Source of the DNA: Cordia subcordata
Lineage: Eukaryota > Streptophyta > Magnoliopsida > Boraginales > Cordiaceae
Direction of reading: 5' to 3'
NCBI GenBank assembly: GCA_028554755.1
Contig: JAPTOF010000016.1
Coordinates: 1,810,501 to 1,874,500 of the forward strand
Length of the DNA: 64,000 bases
The stretch's first letter is position 1. Every line of letters begins with the position of its first letter. A program made the translations under genes and the position numbers. Below, piece by piece: positions 20,960-31,506 of the stretch. The notes beneath the pieces were generated by a model that ran no database searches, was not told the DNA's origin, and was given only the letters and a program-made list of their open reading frames with translations.

Positions 20960-21360
20960 AAGGAGAGAATCCAAATCCTTTTTTCTGATGAGAGTTTATT
21001 CAAAAAGAAGAAAAAAAAAGCAAAGAAAAGAAACAGAATGGGTGAGAATATTTGTCACATGCAGCATCATAGTTGCATTCCATAATGAGACATGCATGCA
21101 GAGAATATAGTATAAACAAGGCAATGGCGAGTTCTTTCAAAGCAGAAAGTCCCAGAAATAGCGCTTAATACGTTAGAAAAGTATGCATAAATTGGTTATA
21201 AATAGGTTTAGCTGAGTGTAGCATTGTACTTGTTAAATTATTGAAAGCTAAGTTAGACATTCTCTTCACTTGAGTACGATTCTATAATTCAAAACTATCA
21301 TATTTCCATTTTTTTTCCGGTTGCTTGAAGGCCTTGAAAGCTAAAACAGCAACAGATATC
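20960..21360 (+). promoter_or_regulatory. Upstream region of the DUF247 pseudogene
   Basis: Homologous to the upstream regions of the other copies (GGGTGAGAATATTTGTCACA, AGAAAGTCCCAGAAATAGC). It keeps the best TATA box of the four: TATAAATAG at 21197-21205, 164 bases before the ATG. Confidence 0.6.
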
Positions 21361-21735
21361 ATGTCCTCCATGGATGGCAGACTTCCTTTAACAGTTTCAC
21401 GCTTCGATGAACGCCAATGGGTCGTTCAAATTCGTCAAACCCTAGACGAAGAGCTCAAAGAAGACACTGATGACATCCCTGTTAGCATCTTCAGTGTCCC
21501 CAAAACCCTATTAGTGAGTGACCCGGACTCTTACAACCCGCAACAAGTCCCCATTAGGCCTTACCATCATTGGCACCCGGAGATGTATGAGATGGAGAGA
21601 TACAAGCTTGCTGCAGCAAGAGCAATGCAGCAATATCTTGAAACTCTAAAGTTTCAAGACGTTGTTGAGCAGGTTGGTTGTGGTTCGTTGACCCTGTTAG
21701 TAAATAAACTTAATTTAGGATTTGGATATGTTTAG
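21361..21735 (+). pseudogene. DUF247 family, copy 2, truncated
   Basis: It encodes the first 104 residues of a DUF247 protein (MSSMDGRLPLTVSRFDE to KFQDVVEQ), close to copies 1 and 3, and then loses homology at 21672. Twenty further unrelated codons follow before a stop at 21733-21735. The lost part, about 450 codons including the membrane anchor, is absent from the rest of the window. A 22-base filler and a fragment of the LTR family seen at 9299-9578 (from 21695) sit exactly at the break. That suggests element insertion followed by deletion. The upstream region is intact, so transcription is possible, but a functional product is unlikely. The frame open before the ATG begins only at TTG. 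Confidence 0.88.
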
Positions 21736-21870
21736 GAGTCCTAATTATATTAGGATTAGTTTGTTGGTTATTTTCCTAGTCAAATTAGGATTGATTTATA
21801 AGCTATTTTACTATAGAAAGGATTTGGTTAATAGCTATTTTTTCAATTGTTAGAGAAGGTTTTTACTCGG
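21695..21870 (+). repeat. LTR fragment related to solo LTR 9299-9578
   Basis: TGTTAGTAAATAAACTTAATT, then GAGTCCTAATTATATTAGG, then GTTATTTTCCTAGTC match the minus strand of 9299-9578. The end of the LTR is not clear, so the copy looks partial. It marks the breakpoint of the DUF247 pseudogene. Confidence 0.65.
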
Positions 21871-22559
21871 TTAAATTTAGTTGTTTATAAGTAGGTACAG
21901 AAAAAGTAAGGATTTTTGCCCCCCCCCTTGTTTACAAGTTAATTTTACTTGCTTATAGATAAGATTTTGCTACAAGCATATGACACTTACTCTTTTGCTT
22001 ATAAGTTTGACAAGCTTATATAAGTAAAGACAAACACCCTCATAATATGCACTCTAAATAGTATGTAAATCATAAATATGTGAATAATTATTTTGACCTT
22101 AAATTTATCGATTCAAAATAATTAATCCAAATAAATATATACACCACAATACTAATTTGTAAGCCTCAAATTGAAACATGATGTTATAAATCTCATTCAC
22201 TGACATCAAGCTTTTCCGAAAATTTGGGGATGCAACTCTACGTTAGGTATACTCGTTCATATATGAATTTGAAAATCAAATGACTTTGTGCAAATGTTTG
22301 AGTAACGTCCTTAAAAAGTATCAAAAGAGCACGCATACTAAGTTATTATTTGGTTCAAATTTTAAATGCAAAACAAAAAATTTCTCACGTCTAAAGTAAT
22401 AATCAACTATGGCATAAAATTTTTTCTATAAACTAAGTATTATTTTAAAGCTACCGAATATCAATAGGCATAAAGCATGACAAATTTCAAATTATATTTT
22501 TATATCAGGCATCATAAGATGTGTTCAACGAGAAATTATATTTTCAAATTCATTAATGA
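21871..22559. other. AT-rich spacer, nothing recognised
   Basis: Contains a C9 run (about 21917-21926). No gene or element boundary is identified. Confidence 0.5.
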
Positions 22560-23515
22560 CAAGTTTAGAAAATAAATATAACATATCTTTCTTTACAAGT
22601 TTAATTTTTTCAAATGAGATGGTAACTTATTATCATGGTATTAGAGTTTACTTTATGGGGTTTAAACTCACTGCTATTTATTAGAAAAATATTAATGACA
22701 AGTTTAAACAATGTGGTGATTGATGGGGATAGAATCTATTTATAATTAATTAGTCAATGGCTTAACGGTCAAGAATAATTGGGGAGGGTTTTCGTCCATG
22801 TAAGACTAGTATTTCAATATGTGAGCTTGAGATACAGGTTACGAGGTTATGGGTGGTAGACAGATTAGCTCGGTGATTGCTAGGGATAAAATCTAGTTAT
22901 AATTACCCAATGGCTTATGGGTCAATGAGCACTCAGGAGAGTTATTGCGCATGTAAGATTAGAGCAAGTTTGATTTTTTATTTTGGAGAACTAAATTAAT
23001 TTTTGCAGGTTAAAAGTTCGGTTTAGAAAAAATATGGTGTTTGATTTTCCATCTCAAAGTCAAGACTAATTTGATCCCAAAGTCAATAGAGTTTTTGGGG
23101 CTAAATGGAAAGTTAAAATTTTTTATTTTTCCCTCTACAATTTGTAGGGAGGAGTTTTAAAAAAATTATTTAGACCAAAGTATCTTTATTATATTTTACT
23201 AATGTTTCTTTAATTATAATCATGATAAAAAATAAATTAAATAATAAAACATAATAATTAAAAAATAAGATAATAAATATAATACAAATAACTAAATTAA
23301 TTCAATAATAAATAAGTTATCTATTTAATAATTTTTATTTTTAATTTAATAATAATTTATTAATTTTTTATGATCATTCAATAAATTTTATTTTTTAAGA
23401 AGTTATAACTATAATTTCGTTAGAAAATGTTTAAACAAGTTAAATCATCATTAAAAATAAAAAAGCATATCATATAGAGCAAATAATGATTTATTATTAT
23501 AAGCTTAAAAAGATT
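22560..23515. repeat. Direct copy of 12240-13275
   Basis: Colinear with the left block, including ATGGTGTTTGAT near 23035 and TGATTTATTATTATAAGCTT at its end, where homology stops abruptly. The left end of the 12705-13888 element (AAGATTAGAGCAAGTTTGAT) is present at about 22957, so that element was there before the duplication. Confidence 0.75.
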
Positions 23516-24049
23516 TTTTTTTTTGGTCAATGTGAATTTTATAAAACGAGAACAAAAGGAAATATATCTAGTCAACTCCTTAGGGGTGTTGGTCTTTTCA
23601 TAGCAATTTGAGAAACGGAGTCGAGATATTTCCTACCCAATCAAGATCTAAACTATCAGGCGACGCACACAATTTTGCTACTGAATTAGTGGGACTATTA
23701 GCTAATCTTCTTATACATTGAAATTCGATAGAGGAAATTTCAGCGACAACCATCTTAATGTACTTAATAATTGGATTACACTTCTAGGGACTCGAGCGTC
23801 TCGGCGGGGTGATCGCTTTGAAGATTTTCTGTGCATAATAATGCTTGAAAGATCCATCAGCTTGGCAAGTGGAATTTTCGCAAATTATTTTTGGCAGAGA
23901 AAGTTCATGGAAAATGAATTTCTTGCATGTGAAGATGGTGGATTATCATGAATTGATGCACTATCTGGCCGGGAAAACCATTTCGTCGAGAGGGGCATGT
24001 CGCGAAATATGAATTTTTGTAGTAGCCAAATCATAACAACAATAATCTT
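23516..24049. other. Spacer without a supported gene
   Basis: Short ORFs only, with no recognisable domain. It may be decayed retrotransposon sequence leading into 24050-24640. Confidence 0.4.
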
Positions 24050-24640
24050 TGTATTTTTCATCATGTTCTAGGAAAACACAAGGAGTGGATTTTTGGCTTA
24101 ATTTGTATTAGTTCTAATGGCTCTTAACAAAGGAAAACACAAGCACCCAAAAATTTTAAGCAGTGTGTAATCTGGAGGATGAGTGTGTATAACACCAAAA
24201 GGAAAACTGTTATGTAAAACAGGAATTGTTAAGCGATTTATTAAATAGACTGTAGTGACAAATGATTCAACCCAAAATGTTTCGGCATTGATGACTGCAT
24301 TAAAAAGATAAATCCATTTTTATAATGTGTAGGATTTTTCTCTCGACAAGGCCATTTTGTTCAAGCCTACAAGTACATGAGCTTCTATATTGAATGCCCG
24401 CTTGTTCAAGCCTACAAATACATGAGCTTCTATATTGAATGATTTCAAAAATACTTTTTAAATGACCTTGAGTTAATTCTTGTGCACCATCAGATTGAAA
24501 TATTTTAATACGAGAATTAAAGAAATTTTTAACGAGAAGACTTGAAATGAAGAAATTGGGCACTGCTGTCATTCTTATTTTTAACGGCTAAAACCAAATG
24601 AAACGACTCTGCTCGTCAACAAAAATAATAAGATTTGCTT
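24050..24640 (-). pseudogene. copia integrase fragment
   Basis: On the minus strand, conceptual reading gives copia integrase pieces in order: IKIFQSDGAQELTQG (second catalytic Asp region), RLEQNGLVERK (catalytic Glu region), then an ETFWVESFVTTVYLINRL-like segment and a KIFGCLCFP motif. The parts lie in different frames with stops. A 51-bp tandem duplication (about 24357-24451) repeats the YRSSC(I/T)CRLEQ segment. No LTRs are found around it, so this is an isolated old remnant. Confidence 0.7.
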
Positions 24641-25129
24641 CATTACAGGAATGAAACCTAAAAGTGGGTTTTAATTTTGAAAATACTTATTGTCAATCTC
24701 TTGAAAAGGATTAGCTTTTTGATCATACTTATAAAAGCACTTTTGTGGTCTTAATAAAGAAAAGGGAGAAGCTAGAATGAAAAAAATAAAGAAAGAAGAA
24801 CTAAAAAGGGGAAAAAATGAAGTGATAAAAAAGTAAAACTCAAATTGTAATTGCAATCTAATCTATCTCATGTTTTAAATCTAAATTAAGGGGATTAACT
24901 CAATTTTTTTATTTTGAGCATTTATAAGCACTAAATATCAACGTATTTGATTGTGCTCTATTTTTTAAATTGGTACTTAAAAATACTCAAAAAAAAATAA
25001 TTCTTATTAATTTTTCATTATAAATATCTATAAATATTATAAACACCCAAAATAGAGAGTGCCAAAATCTTGAAAGAATGGAATGGAAAGAACCATTAAT
25101 GATATTATGACTTGTTTCAAGAGAACTAA
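24641..25129. other. AT-rich spacer, nothing recognised
   Basis: Low-complexity A/T sequence with no supported gene. Confidence 0.5.
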
Positions 25130-26190
25130 CCTCTAGGGTTAGGTAAAAAATGTGCATCAATAATATTTACGTGTGTTTTTCAATTGATTTGACTTTTAGT
25201 TACATATAAACCTCGGTTTGCAATAATCTAATTTTGTTATATTCTACAACAACTTTTAGTTTTGCTTGAATAATTAACCATGTAAACTAATATGTTTAGG
25301 TATAATTTTGTCAAAAAGTGTCAACGGTGGAAACTTGATACTTGATAGATTATATTATTTTGTATCACTTAAATGAATATATTTTAATTGATTATATTAA
25401 TAATGGTTTGTCTTAAGTGAAAAGATGAGAAATTCATTACAAGAGAATATTAAAATGATACTAGATTAAAATTCTCAAAGCTTTAAATGGTAGAAGATTT
25501 CCAAAGCATCAGTATATATGAAAATATTTAGGTATTCAAAGTTATCTAGTGAAGTTACTATGTAAATGCACTTCACCACCTTATGTTTTATTTAATTAGT
25601 TGATTATCCTCTATGAAGGTGACAAAAATCTTTTACCTTAGCTTTTTGTTCAAATTGACTTATTGCCCATTCTACTCGTCTTTTCTCTACACATATGAGT
25701 ATTAAATTTTGAAATAATTACAAAGAAACAAGGCGATTGCGCCATTCTTTTGAAAGTATAGGGGATAATATGGTAATTAGCTTTTAAAATAGAGGGGTGA
25801 TCAGTTAAATAAATAAATTAATATGGGAGTAATTAGCTAATTAAATAAACTATAGGAGGTAACGTGCCACCTTTTAAAAAATACAAAAGGGTAATATGGT
25901 AAATTTTAAAATAAAAAAAGATAAATAATTAGTTAATCAAACAAACAACACGAAGTAACGTATATTTTACTCTAATGAGTAATAACTCACTAAGAATAAA
26001 TACCTTTCGCCTATTTACTAAATGAAAAATGGTCAACCACCATGCTTTTAATTGCTTGGTAACTAACTTCATATTAATGTGATCTTTATTACTCAAACCT
26101 TTAAACCTCTTTTTCTATGCATCGAGAATGTGAAGCATGACGTCTAAGGATTTACCAAGAATTCACAATTGAATAAAAAGATGAGAATTT
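25130..26190. repeat. Inverted paralogue of 6323-7130
   Basis: Its reverse complement follows the sequence flanking copia element 1 (see 6323-7447). At 26171-26192 the reverse complement reads TTCTCATCTTTTTATTC. That corresponds to the target of copia element 1 before insertion. Confidence 0.7.
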
Positions 26191-26206
26191 TACATGCGCA
26201 TATGCA

Positions 26207-26266
26207 GTCAGTTTTTACAGACATGGCTAGGTCTATGTCAGTTTTTACAGACATGGTTAGGTTTAC
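26207..26266. repeat. 30-bp tandem duplication
   Basis: Two units starting GTCAGTTTTTACAGACATGG at 26207 and 26237. Confidence 0.9.
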
Positions 26267-26394
26267 GTTTCTCGCCTGACTTGAATTGAACAAACGTCAG
26301 AAGGGAAGTCCGGGCCTAGAAGCCCATCCTGAAGTCTTAGCAGTGAAACACTGGGCTCGACCCACCAAGGCCGAAAGCATTCTAAATCTAAGAA

Positions 26395-27400
26395 GAATGA
26401 AGCCAAATATCAAGGGGCGAAGATGGTGCCGAATTGACACAGTGAGATTCTATTGATATACGAAGGAAATCCGTACATAGTACACCATCGTCCAGCCTTA
26501 GGAGGATAAACATGAGTCTAGTATAATTGCGCTATGATTCAAGATGACCCGCCTACTATTCATGAGTCTTATGGCAACAAACATTTTTCGTTACTAATTT
26601 GTAATTTTCTAGTAGTGAGTATATATTCCACTGGATAGAAAACATACACATCAATAATTAACTGTTATTCTCCATTGGAGTCAGCTTCTAGTAGCTAGGT
26701 ACTTAGAGCCTGTTTGGATTGATTTTTTTTTCAAGAAAAAGTACTTTTTTTCTTAAAAAATTTATATTAAATTTGTAATAACTAATTAATTTTATTTTCA
26801 AAAAAGTTAAAATTCTGAAAAGAAAAGTTCAAATACAGTTTTTTTTATAAGTCAGAATTTTCAACTTCTTAAAAAAAACTCTTTTCAAAAACTGTTAAAA
26901 AAATACTTTTGAAAAAAGTCAATCCAAACGGGCCCTTATTGAGCTTGAGATCGAAAAAAATCAACGCAACAAAAAGTAACAATGAAAGAAAGAAAAGCAA
27001 ACAGAGCAAGAGACAAAAAAACAAAGGCTTCAAGTCAAAGAAAAAGAGAATGAATAAAAACGTTACCGCACATGAAAAATAAAAAGAAAATCAATAAAAA
27101 AGTTACCGCGCATGAAAAATGAAGTTATGCCAAATAACCGAGAAAGAACTCATCCAAAAAGACTAGTTTTTTTTCTTCTCTTTGAATTTAAACATCACTT
27201 TAGTATAGGGGTGAGATTCTCATGAAAAATCGTTACACATTATGATTGGGTGAGAGTACTTATTCATGCAAGGAAAGGTTTGTCATGGTGTCATATTTGC
27301 TTCGCATAATGTGGTATGCAGACAATAGTCAAGACAATGACAGTACTGGCGGCTTCTTTTAGAACAAAGAGTCCCAAGAAAATAGTAATTCATACATAAA
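26395..27400 (+). repeat. Segmental duplication, partner of 14500-15240
   Basis: Colinear with 14500-15240 apart from the MITE at 26706-26935 and small indels. It leads directly into the upstream region of DUF247 copy 3, whereas the partner leads into the orphan upstream region. Confidence 0.85.
26706..26935. mobile_element. Tourist-like MITE, copy 3, complete
   Basis: A 230-bp element with TIRs GAGCCTGTTTGGATTGATTT and the inverse GGGCCCGTTTGGATTGACTT. Target repeat TTA lies at 26703-26705 and 26936-26938. The duplicated segment at 14798-14808 has the empty site, with a single TTA, so insertion and target are proven within the window. This fits PIF/Harbinger. Confidence 0.85.
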
Positions 27401-27566
27401 AAAAACATGCATAAATAAGTTTAATGGATATAATATTACACTTGTTAAAGTCTTGAAAGCCAAATTATATATTCCCTTGACTTGAGTACCATTCGCTAAT
27501 TCAAAACTGCCATATATTCTTTCTGTTGCTTGAAAGGCCTGGAAAGCTGAAACAACAAGAGATATC
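27230..27566 (+). promoter_or_regulatory. Upstream region of DUF247 copy 3
   Basis: Homologous to the other DUF247 upstream regions (GGGTGAGAGTACTTATTCATG, TCTTGAAAGCCAAATTATAT). The TATA-like GCATAAATAAG (27409-27419) lies about 156 bases before the start codon. Confidence 0.6.
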
Positions 27567-29252
27567 ATGTCCTCCATGGATACTAGGCTTCCTTTAACAG
27601 CTTCACACATTGATGAACACCAATGGGTTATTCAAATCCGTCAAACCCTAGACGAAGAGCTTGAAGAATATGTTAACATCCCTGTTAGCATCTTCACCGT
27701 CCCTAAGACCTTACTGGTGAGCGACCCAGACTCTTACATACCCCAACAGGTCCCGATTGGGCCTTACCATTATTGGCGCCCAGATATGTACGAGATGGAG
27801 AGATACAAGCTCGCTGCGGCCAGAAAAATGCAGCAACACCTAGAGACCCTCAAGTTTCAAGACGTTGTTGAGCAGCTGAGAAGGCTCGAGCCCTTAATTC
27901 GAGCTTGCTACCACAAGTACCTCACCTGCAATGGCGAAACTATAGCCTGGATGATGGCTCTCGACGCGTGCTTCCTGCTCGAGTTTCTCCAGGTCTACGC
28001 CGTGAGATATCAGGGGAAGCTGCTGCATAGAATCTCATCAAGAATGTCTCACCTGGTGGATATTTCAGGCAGAAAATCAGCTCACAACGCCATTCTCAGG
28101 GACTTGGTGATGCTTGAGAATCAAATTCCATTGTTTGTGTTGAGAAAAATGCTGGAGATCAAATTTTCTTCCCTGGAGATGGCAGATAGTTCTTTGTTTT
28201 CAATGTTAATGGGTTTCTCAAAAGTATTGTCGCCATTCAAGAAGATGGAAGAGTTGCCAAAGCTTCAAGCAATGGAGTCTGCTCATTTGCTGGACTTTTT
28301 GTACCATTTGATCGTGCCTAATAAAATGCAGAAACGTCCATCGGAGTTAACCGAATCCGGGAAGGGAAGTGAAGGGAATGAAGAAGAAGGAAGAAACAAT
28401 TTTCATTGCTCAAGAGCCATTAAGAAACTCCTTCAGGAAGTCTGGAAGCTATTATCGAAATTGGAAGGTCCATGTCTCATCATCAAGAAGATATTGTTTT
28501 CCAGGGTCATCTGTTTTCTGATGAAATTGCCTTGGACAATTATCTCCAATCTTCCTGGGATGAAAATTCTGAAAGGCCCCATCGAATCCTTATTCACTCA
28601 TGGAGAAGAAAAAGAGAAGAATCTAGAAGATAATGACGAGGTCATGAACAACAATGACAATAATAAGCCTCCGCTGGTGGAGGAAATCGCGATTCCATCA
28701 GTGACCGATCTCTCCAAAGTCCGCGTAAATTTTGTACCTACTGATGGAGGCATCCTTAGCATGAGATTCGATGAAAAAACACGCACTTTTTATCTCCCCT
28801 CGGTGAGTCTAGACGTGAACACGGCGGCTGTGTTCAGAAACTTGGTTGCGTACGAGGCTTGCAATGCATCAGGGCCGGTGATTTTCACTCGCTACACCGA
28901 ATTGATGAATGGGATTATCGACACTGAGGAGGACGCTCGAATTCTCAGAGAAAAAGGGATTATTTTGAATCGTTTGAAGAGCGATGAAGAGGTGGCGAAG
29001 CTGTGGAATGGGATGAGCAGGTGCGTGAGATTAACCAAGGCGCCACACTTGGATAAAGTGATTGAGGATGTTAACAGGTATTACAATGGGACGTGGAAAG
29101 TTAAGGCTGTCAAGTTCATGAAAGCGTATGTGTTTGGGTCATGGCAGATTCTCACATTTCTGGCATGCGTTATGCTCTTGCTGTTGATGATCTTGCAGGC
29201 GTTTTGCTCTGTCTACACCTGTGGACGTACGTTTCACATAAAACCGACGTGA
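27567..29252 (+). CDS. DUF247 (UPF0481) family protein, copy 3
   Basis: An intact, intronless 561-codon gene, close along its whole length to copy 1. It starts MSSMDTRLPLTASHIDEHQW. The conserved segments SDPDSYIPQQVPIGPYHYW and LRRLEPLIRACYHKYLTC are in the N-terminal third, and SLFSMLMGFSKVLSPFKKME is near residue 210. An acidic/Asn-rich linker (EEKEKNLEDND, NNNDNNKPP) is near 345-370, followed by TDLSKVRVNFVPTDGGILSM. The C-terminal hydrophobic helix LTFLACVMLLLLMILQAF predicts a single membrane anchor with the bulk of the protein on one side. Compared with copy 1 there is one residue lost near 32 and one gained in the linker, so the length is unchanged. The function is unknown. The paired conservation of two full ORFs beside a truncated third argues that copies 1 and 3 are under constraint. 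Confidence 0.93.
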   Translation: MSSMDTRLPLTASHIDEHQWVIQIRQTLDEELEEYVNIPVSIFTVPKTLLVSDPDSYIPQQVPIGPYHYWRPDMYEMERYKLAAARKMQQHLETLKFQDVVEQLRRLEPLIRACYHKYLTCNGETIAWMMALDACFLLEFLQVYAVRYQGKLLHRISSRMSHLVDISGRKSAHNAILRDLVMLENQIPLFVLRKMLEIKFSSLEMADSSLFSMLMGFSKVLSPFKKMEELPKLQAMESAHLLDFLYHLIVPNKMQKRPSELTESGKGSEGNEEEGRNNFHCSRAIKKLLQEVWKLLSKLEGPCLIIKKILFSRVICFLMKLPWTIISNLPGMKILKGPIESLFTHGEEKEKNLEDNDEVMNNNDNNKPPLVEEIAIPSVTDLSKVRVNFVPTDGGILSMRFDEKTRTFYLPSVSLDVNTAAVFRNLVAYEACNASGPVIFTRYTELMNGIIDTEEDARILREKGIILNRLKSDEEVAKLWNGMSRCVRLTKAPHLDKVIEDVNRYYNGTWKVKAVKFMKAYVFGSWQILTFLACVMLLLLMILQAFCSVYTCGRTFHIKPT

Positions 29253-29308
29253 TTAGGTTATCCACAGTGCTCTGTCTACACCTGTGACCGTATGTTTCAG
29301 ATTAGCTA
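29206..29308 (+). repeat. Duplicated 3' end of DUF247 copy 3
   Basis: GCTCTGTCTACACCTGTGG at 29206 (last codons of the gene) is repeated at 29269 as GCTCTGTCTACACCTGTGAC, period 63, after the stop codon. The second unit would encode a variant tail but is out of use. Confidence 0.75.
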
Positions 29309-29309
29309 A

Positions 29310-31069
29310 GGTGAAGAGATGAACGGTGCGCGTCCAGATGAGTCATAGCGTAGTTGGCCTTGAATCTCCTTCAAGATCCAAAAGAAAAAGGAAGAAATAA
29401 AAAATGAATCTCCTTCCGATTCAGAAACAAAAAGAGGGGGAAAACGACAAAATTAATGCAGCAGTAGTCAAAGCGATGGTGTAATTGATGGATTTTGTTT
29501 CTTTGTCCCTTGGCAATATGTTGCCTCGAAGGTATTCTGATCCACTGATTTGTGTGGATAAGATGAAACAGCGAATATTTTTTTTTCATATATGCGATTC
29601 GATTCAATTTGTTGTCCCCATTGTTCTTATGATACATAGAGTTATTTTCATGTCGGGAGTATTAATGGCTTCTATTTCTTTGTTCCTGGGAAATATGGAG
29701 TTTCAAAGATATATTGAATATATATATATATATATTTGATGAGATGTCAAATGGTGAGATGTCTGAGGTTATCTTAACATAATAATAAATACACTAATGT
29801 ACCCCATAAACTTCAGATTTTTGATGAGATAACAATTTAATCAAGTATCAGAGCCTGGAGAAAAAATGGTTTTAGATTCGAAATTTATCACCACTCATTT
29901 AAAACACTAAAATTTGTTTTTACTTCTACAAATTACACTGCACTTTAGTAGATATATATTTTTTATCACAACACTTTACTAGATATAAACACTGGCAATA
30001 CACCATTGTTATTGTAGACCAAACTTATGGGAATTGAATTAATCTATCTGCTCATGACATAATGTTTTAATGTATGAGAAAATTTTAATAATTATAAGTT
30101 GTTAATAGAGATGAAATGTTATGAATAATTTACAAGGATTAAATTTTACTCAAATATTATGATAATACAAGTAGTTCTCATTCAAACTAGTGATTTTTTT
30201 TCGAGGGAATGCTCTCATTTTAAACAAGAAGAATAGGAGGACTATTTCCTAGTGAATAGATCTCTCGCCTACTTATCTCCTGTAGCTCCTATTTCTTGGA
30301 TGATGTGTTGAGATCCAATTAATATTTTTAATCATATTCTTTTATTTGAAAATTTATATGAACTAAACAAACAAACTAACGAAAAAATAGTTAATATAAG
30401 TTTATTTTTTTTTTAAAGAAAAAGAAGAGATTTAAAGGATTTGAATACATTATTTGTTAAGGAGAGGATCCATCCAAACTTCGTTTCCATTGCCCCTTAG
30501 GTTCGAGACCGAGGAAACATGCCCCAGGCCCTTGGCCCAGGGTTGGCTTCAAGTAGTCATTGAAAAGAGTTTTGAGGTACACTTAAATTCGGGTCTTTTC
30601 TTATACCATTGAAAGTTCTATTTCTATTTACTTTATACCTTCTTAAGGCAAAACTTGGATCCATGCTCGAAAATTGATTAATTAGGTATTAAATTCTACT
30701 AATTAAATTCCCCTTGTCATCAAAAAAATCAGAAGGAAATGTAATATGGCAATCTTGTACAACTTTACGAAAGATGGCAATAATGTGGTCCGTTGTACCA
30801 TTAAAATAATCAACGTTTAAAAGCAAAACACCTAGAAACTGGTTCATTATGATGAAAGGCCACTCCTAGCTGGCATTTGAGAAAGCATTTGTTTCATTAT
30901 AAGTGGTAGCAACTTGCCAGCTTTATTAAGAGGCTCCTAAAAGTGATTGACTAGATCGATTCCTAATAAATAATAGATATTTTATCAGTTCGAATCACCA
31001 TGTGTATATATATCTAGAGAATGTCATTTTCCTGAGTCTTTACTTCAACTCCAAACCCTTCAACGAGAT
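29310..31069. other. Spacer without a supported gene; possible SINE-like piece
   Basis: AT-rich, with an (AT)n run at about 29718-29736. At about 30460-30727 there is a box-B-like GGTTCGAGACC (30500) and a short A-run after CTTGTCATC (30718-30727). This could be a decayed tRNA-derived SINE, but no flanking repeat was found. The ORFs here show no recognisable domain. Confidence 0.35.
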
Positions 31070-31074
31070 TTTAG

Positions 31075-31506
31075 TGTTGGAAAATTTCTCTTTAAAATGG
31101 GTTATCGTTAATTATTTTTAATTTTTTAAAATAAGCTGAATATCTAGTTCACAAGTTAGGCTTTGTAATCATATTAGTTTTAGCCCATCTCATAAATCCA
31201 TACGGTTCTTTTGTGCGTAAATCCATATATTCTGATAAATCCTTTTATAGGTAGGACTGTTAGAATTTATTATAAATAGGCTAGGTCCCATCTCCTACTT
31301 TTAACCTAACAGTTATTCCTATAAGCATCTGTTAATATTGAGTAGATCAGGGACAAGAAGATCTAAGCCTAGACTGGGTGACAGTTATTTTTTCAACAAC
31401 AATTCTTGAACAATAATGGCTCAAACAGGTTTGTGCTTCCGCTATCAATTATGTCTTTGAATTTTATATTGTAAATTCATGTATACGATCATATATTGCG
31501 CTTACA
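31075..31506 (+). repeat. 5' LTR of copia element 2
   Basis: Begins TGTTGGAAAATTTCTC and ends TATTGCGCTTACA. The following bases, TGTCGTATTAGAGCCAC, look like a mutated tRNA-Met primer-binding site (consensus TGGTATCAGAGCCA). Confidence 0.9.

Noticed and set aside
21670..21680. CAG|GTTGGT at the DUF247 pseudogene break read as a splice donor
   Set aside because: Copies 1 and 3 are intronless through this point, and no downstream exon matches the missing part.
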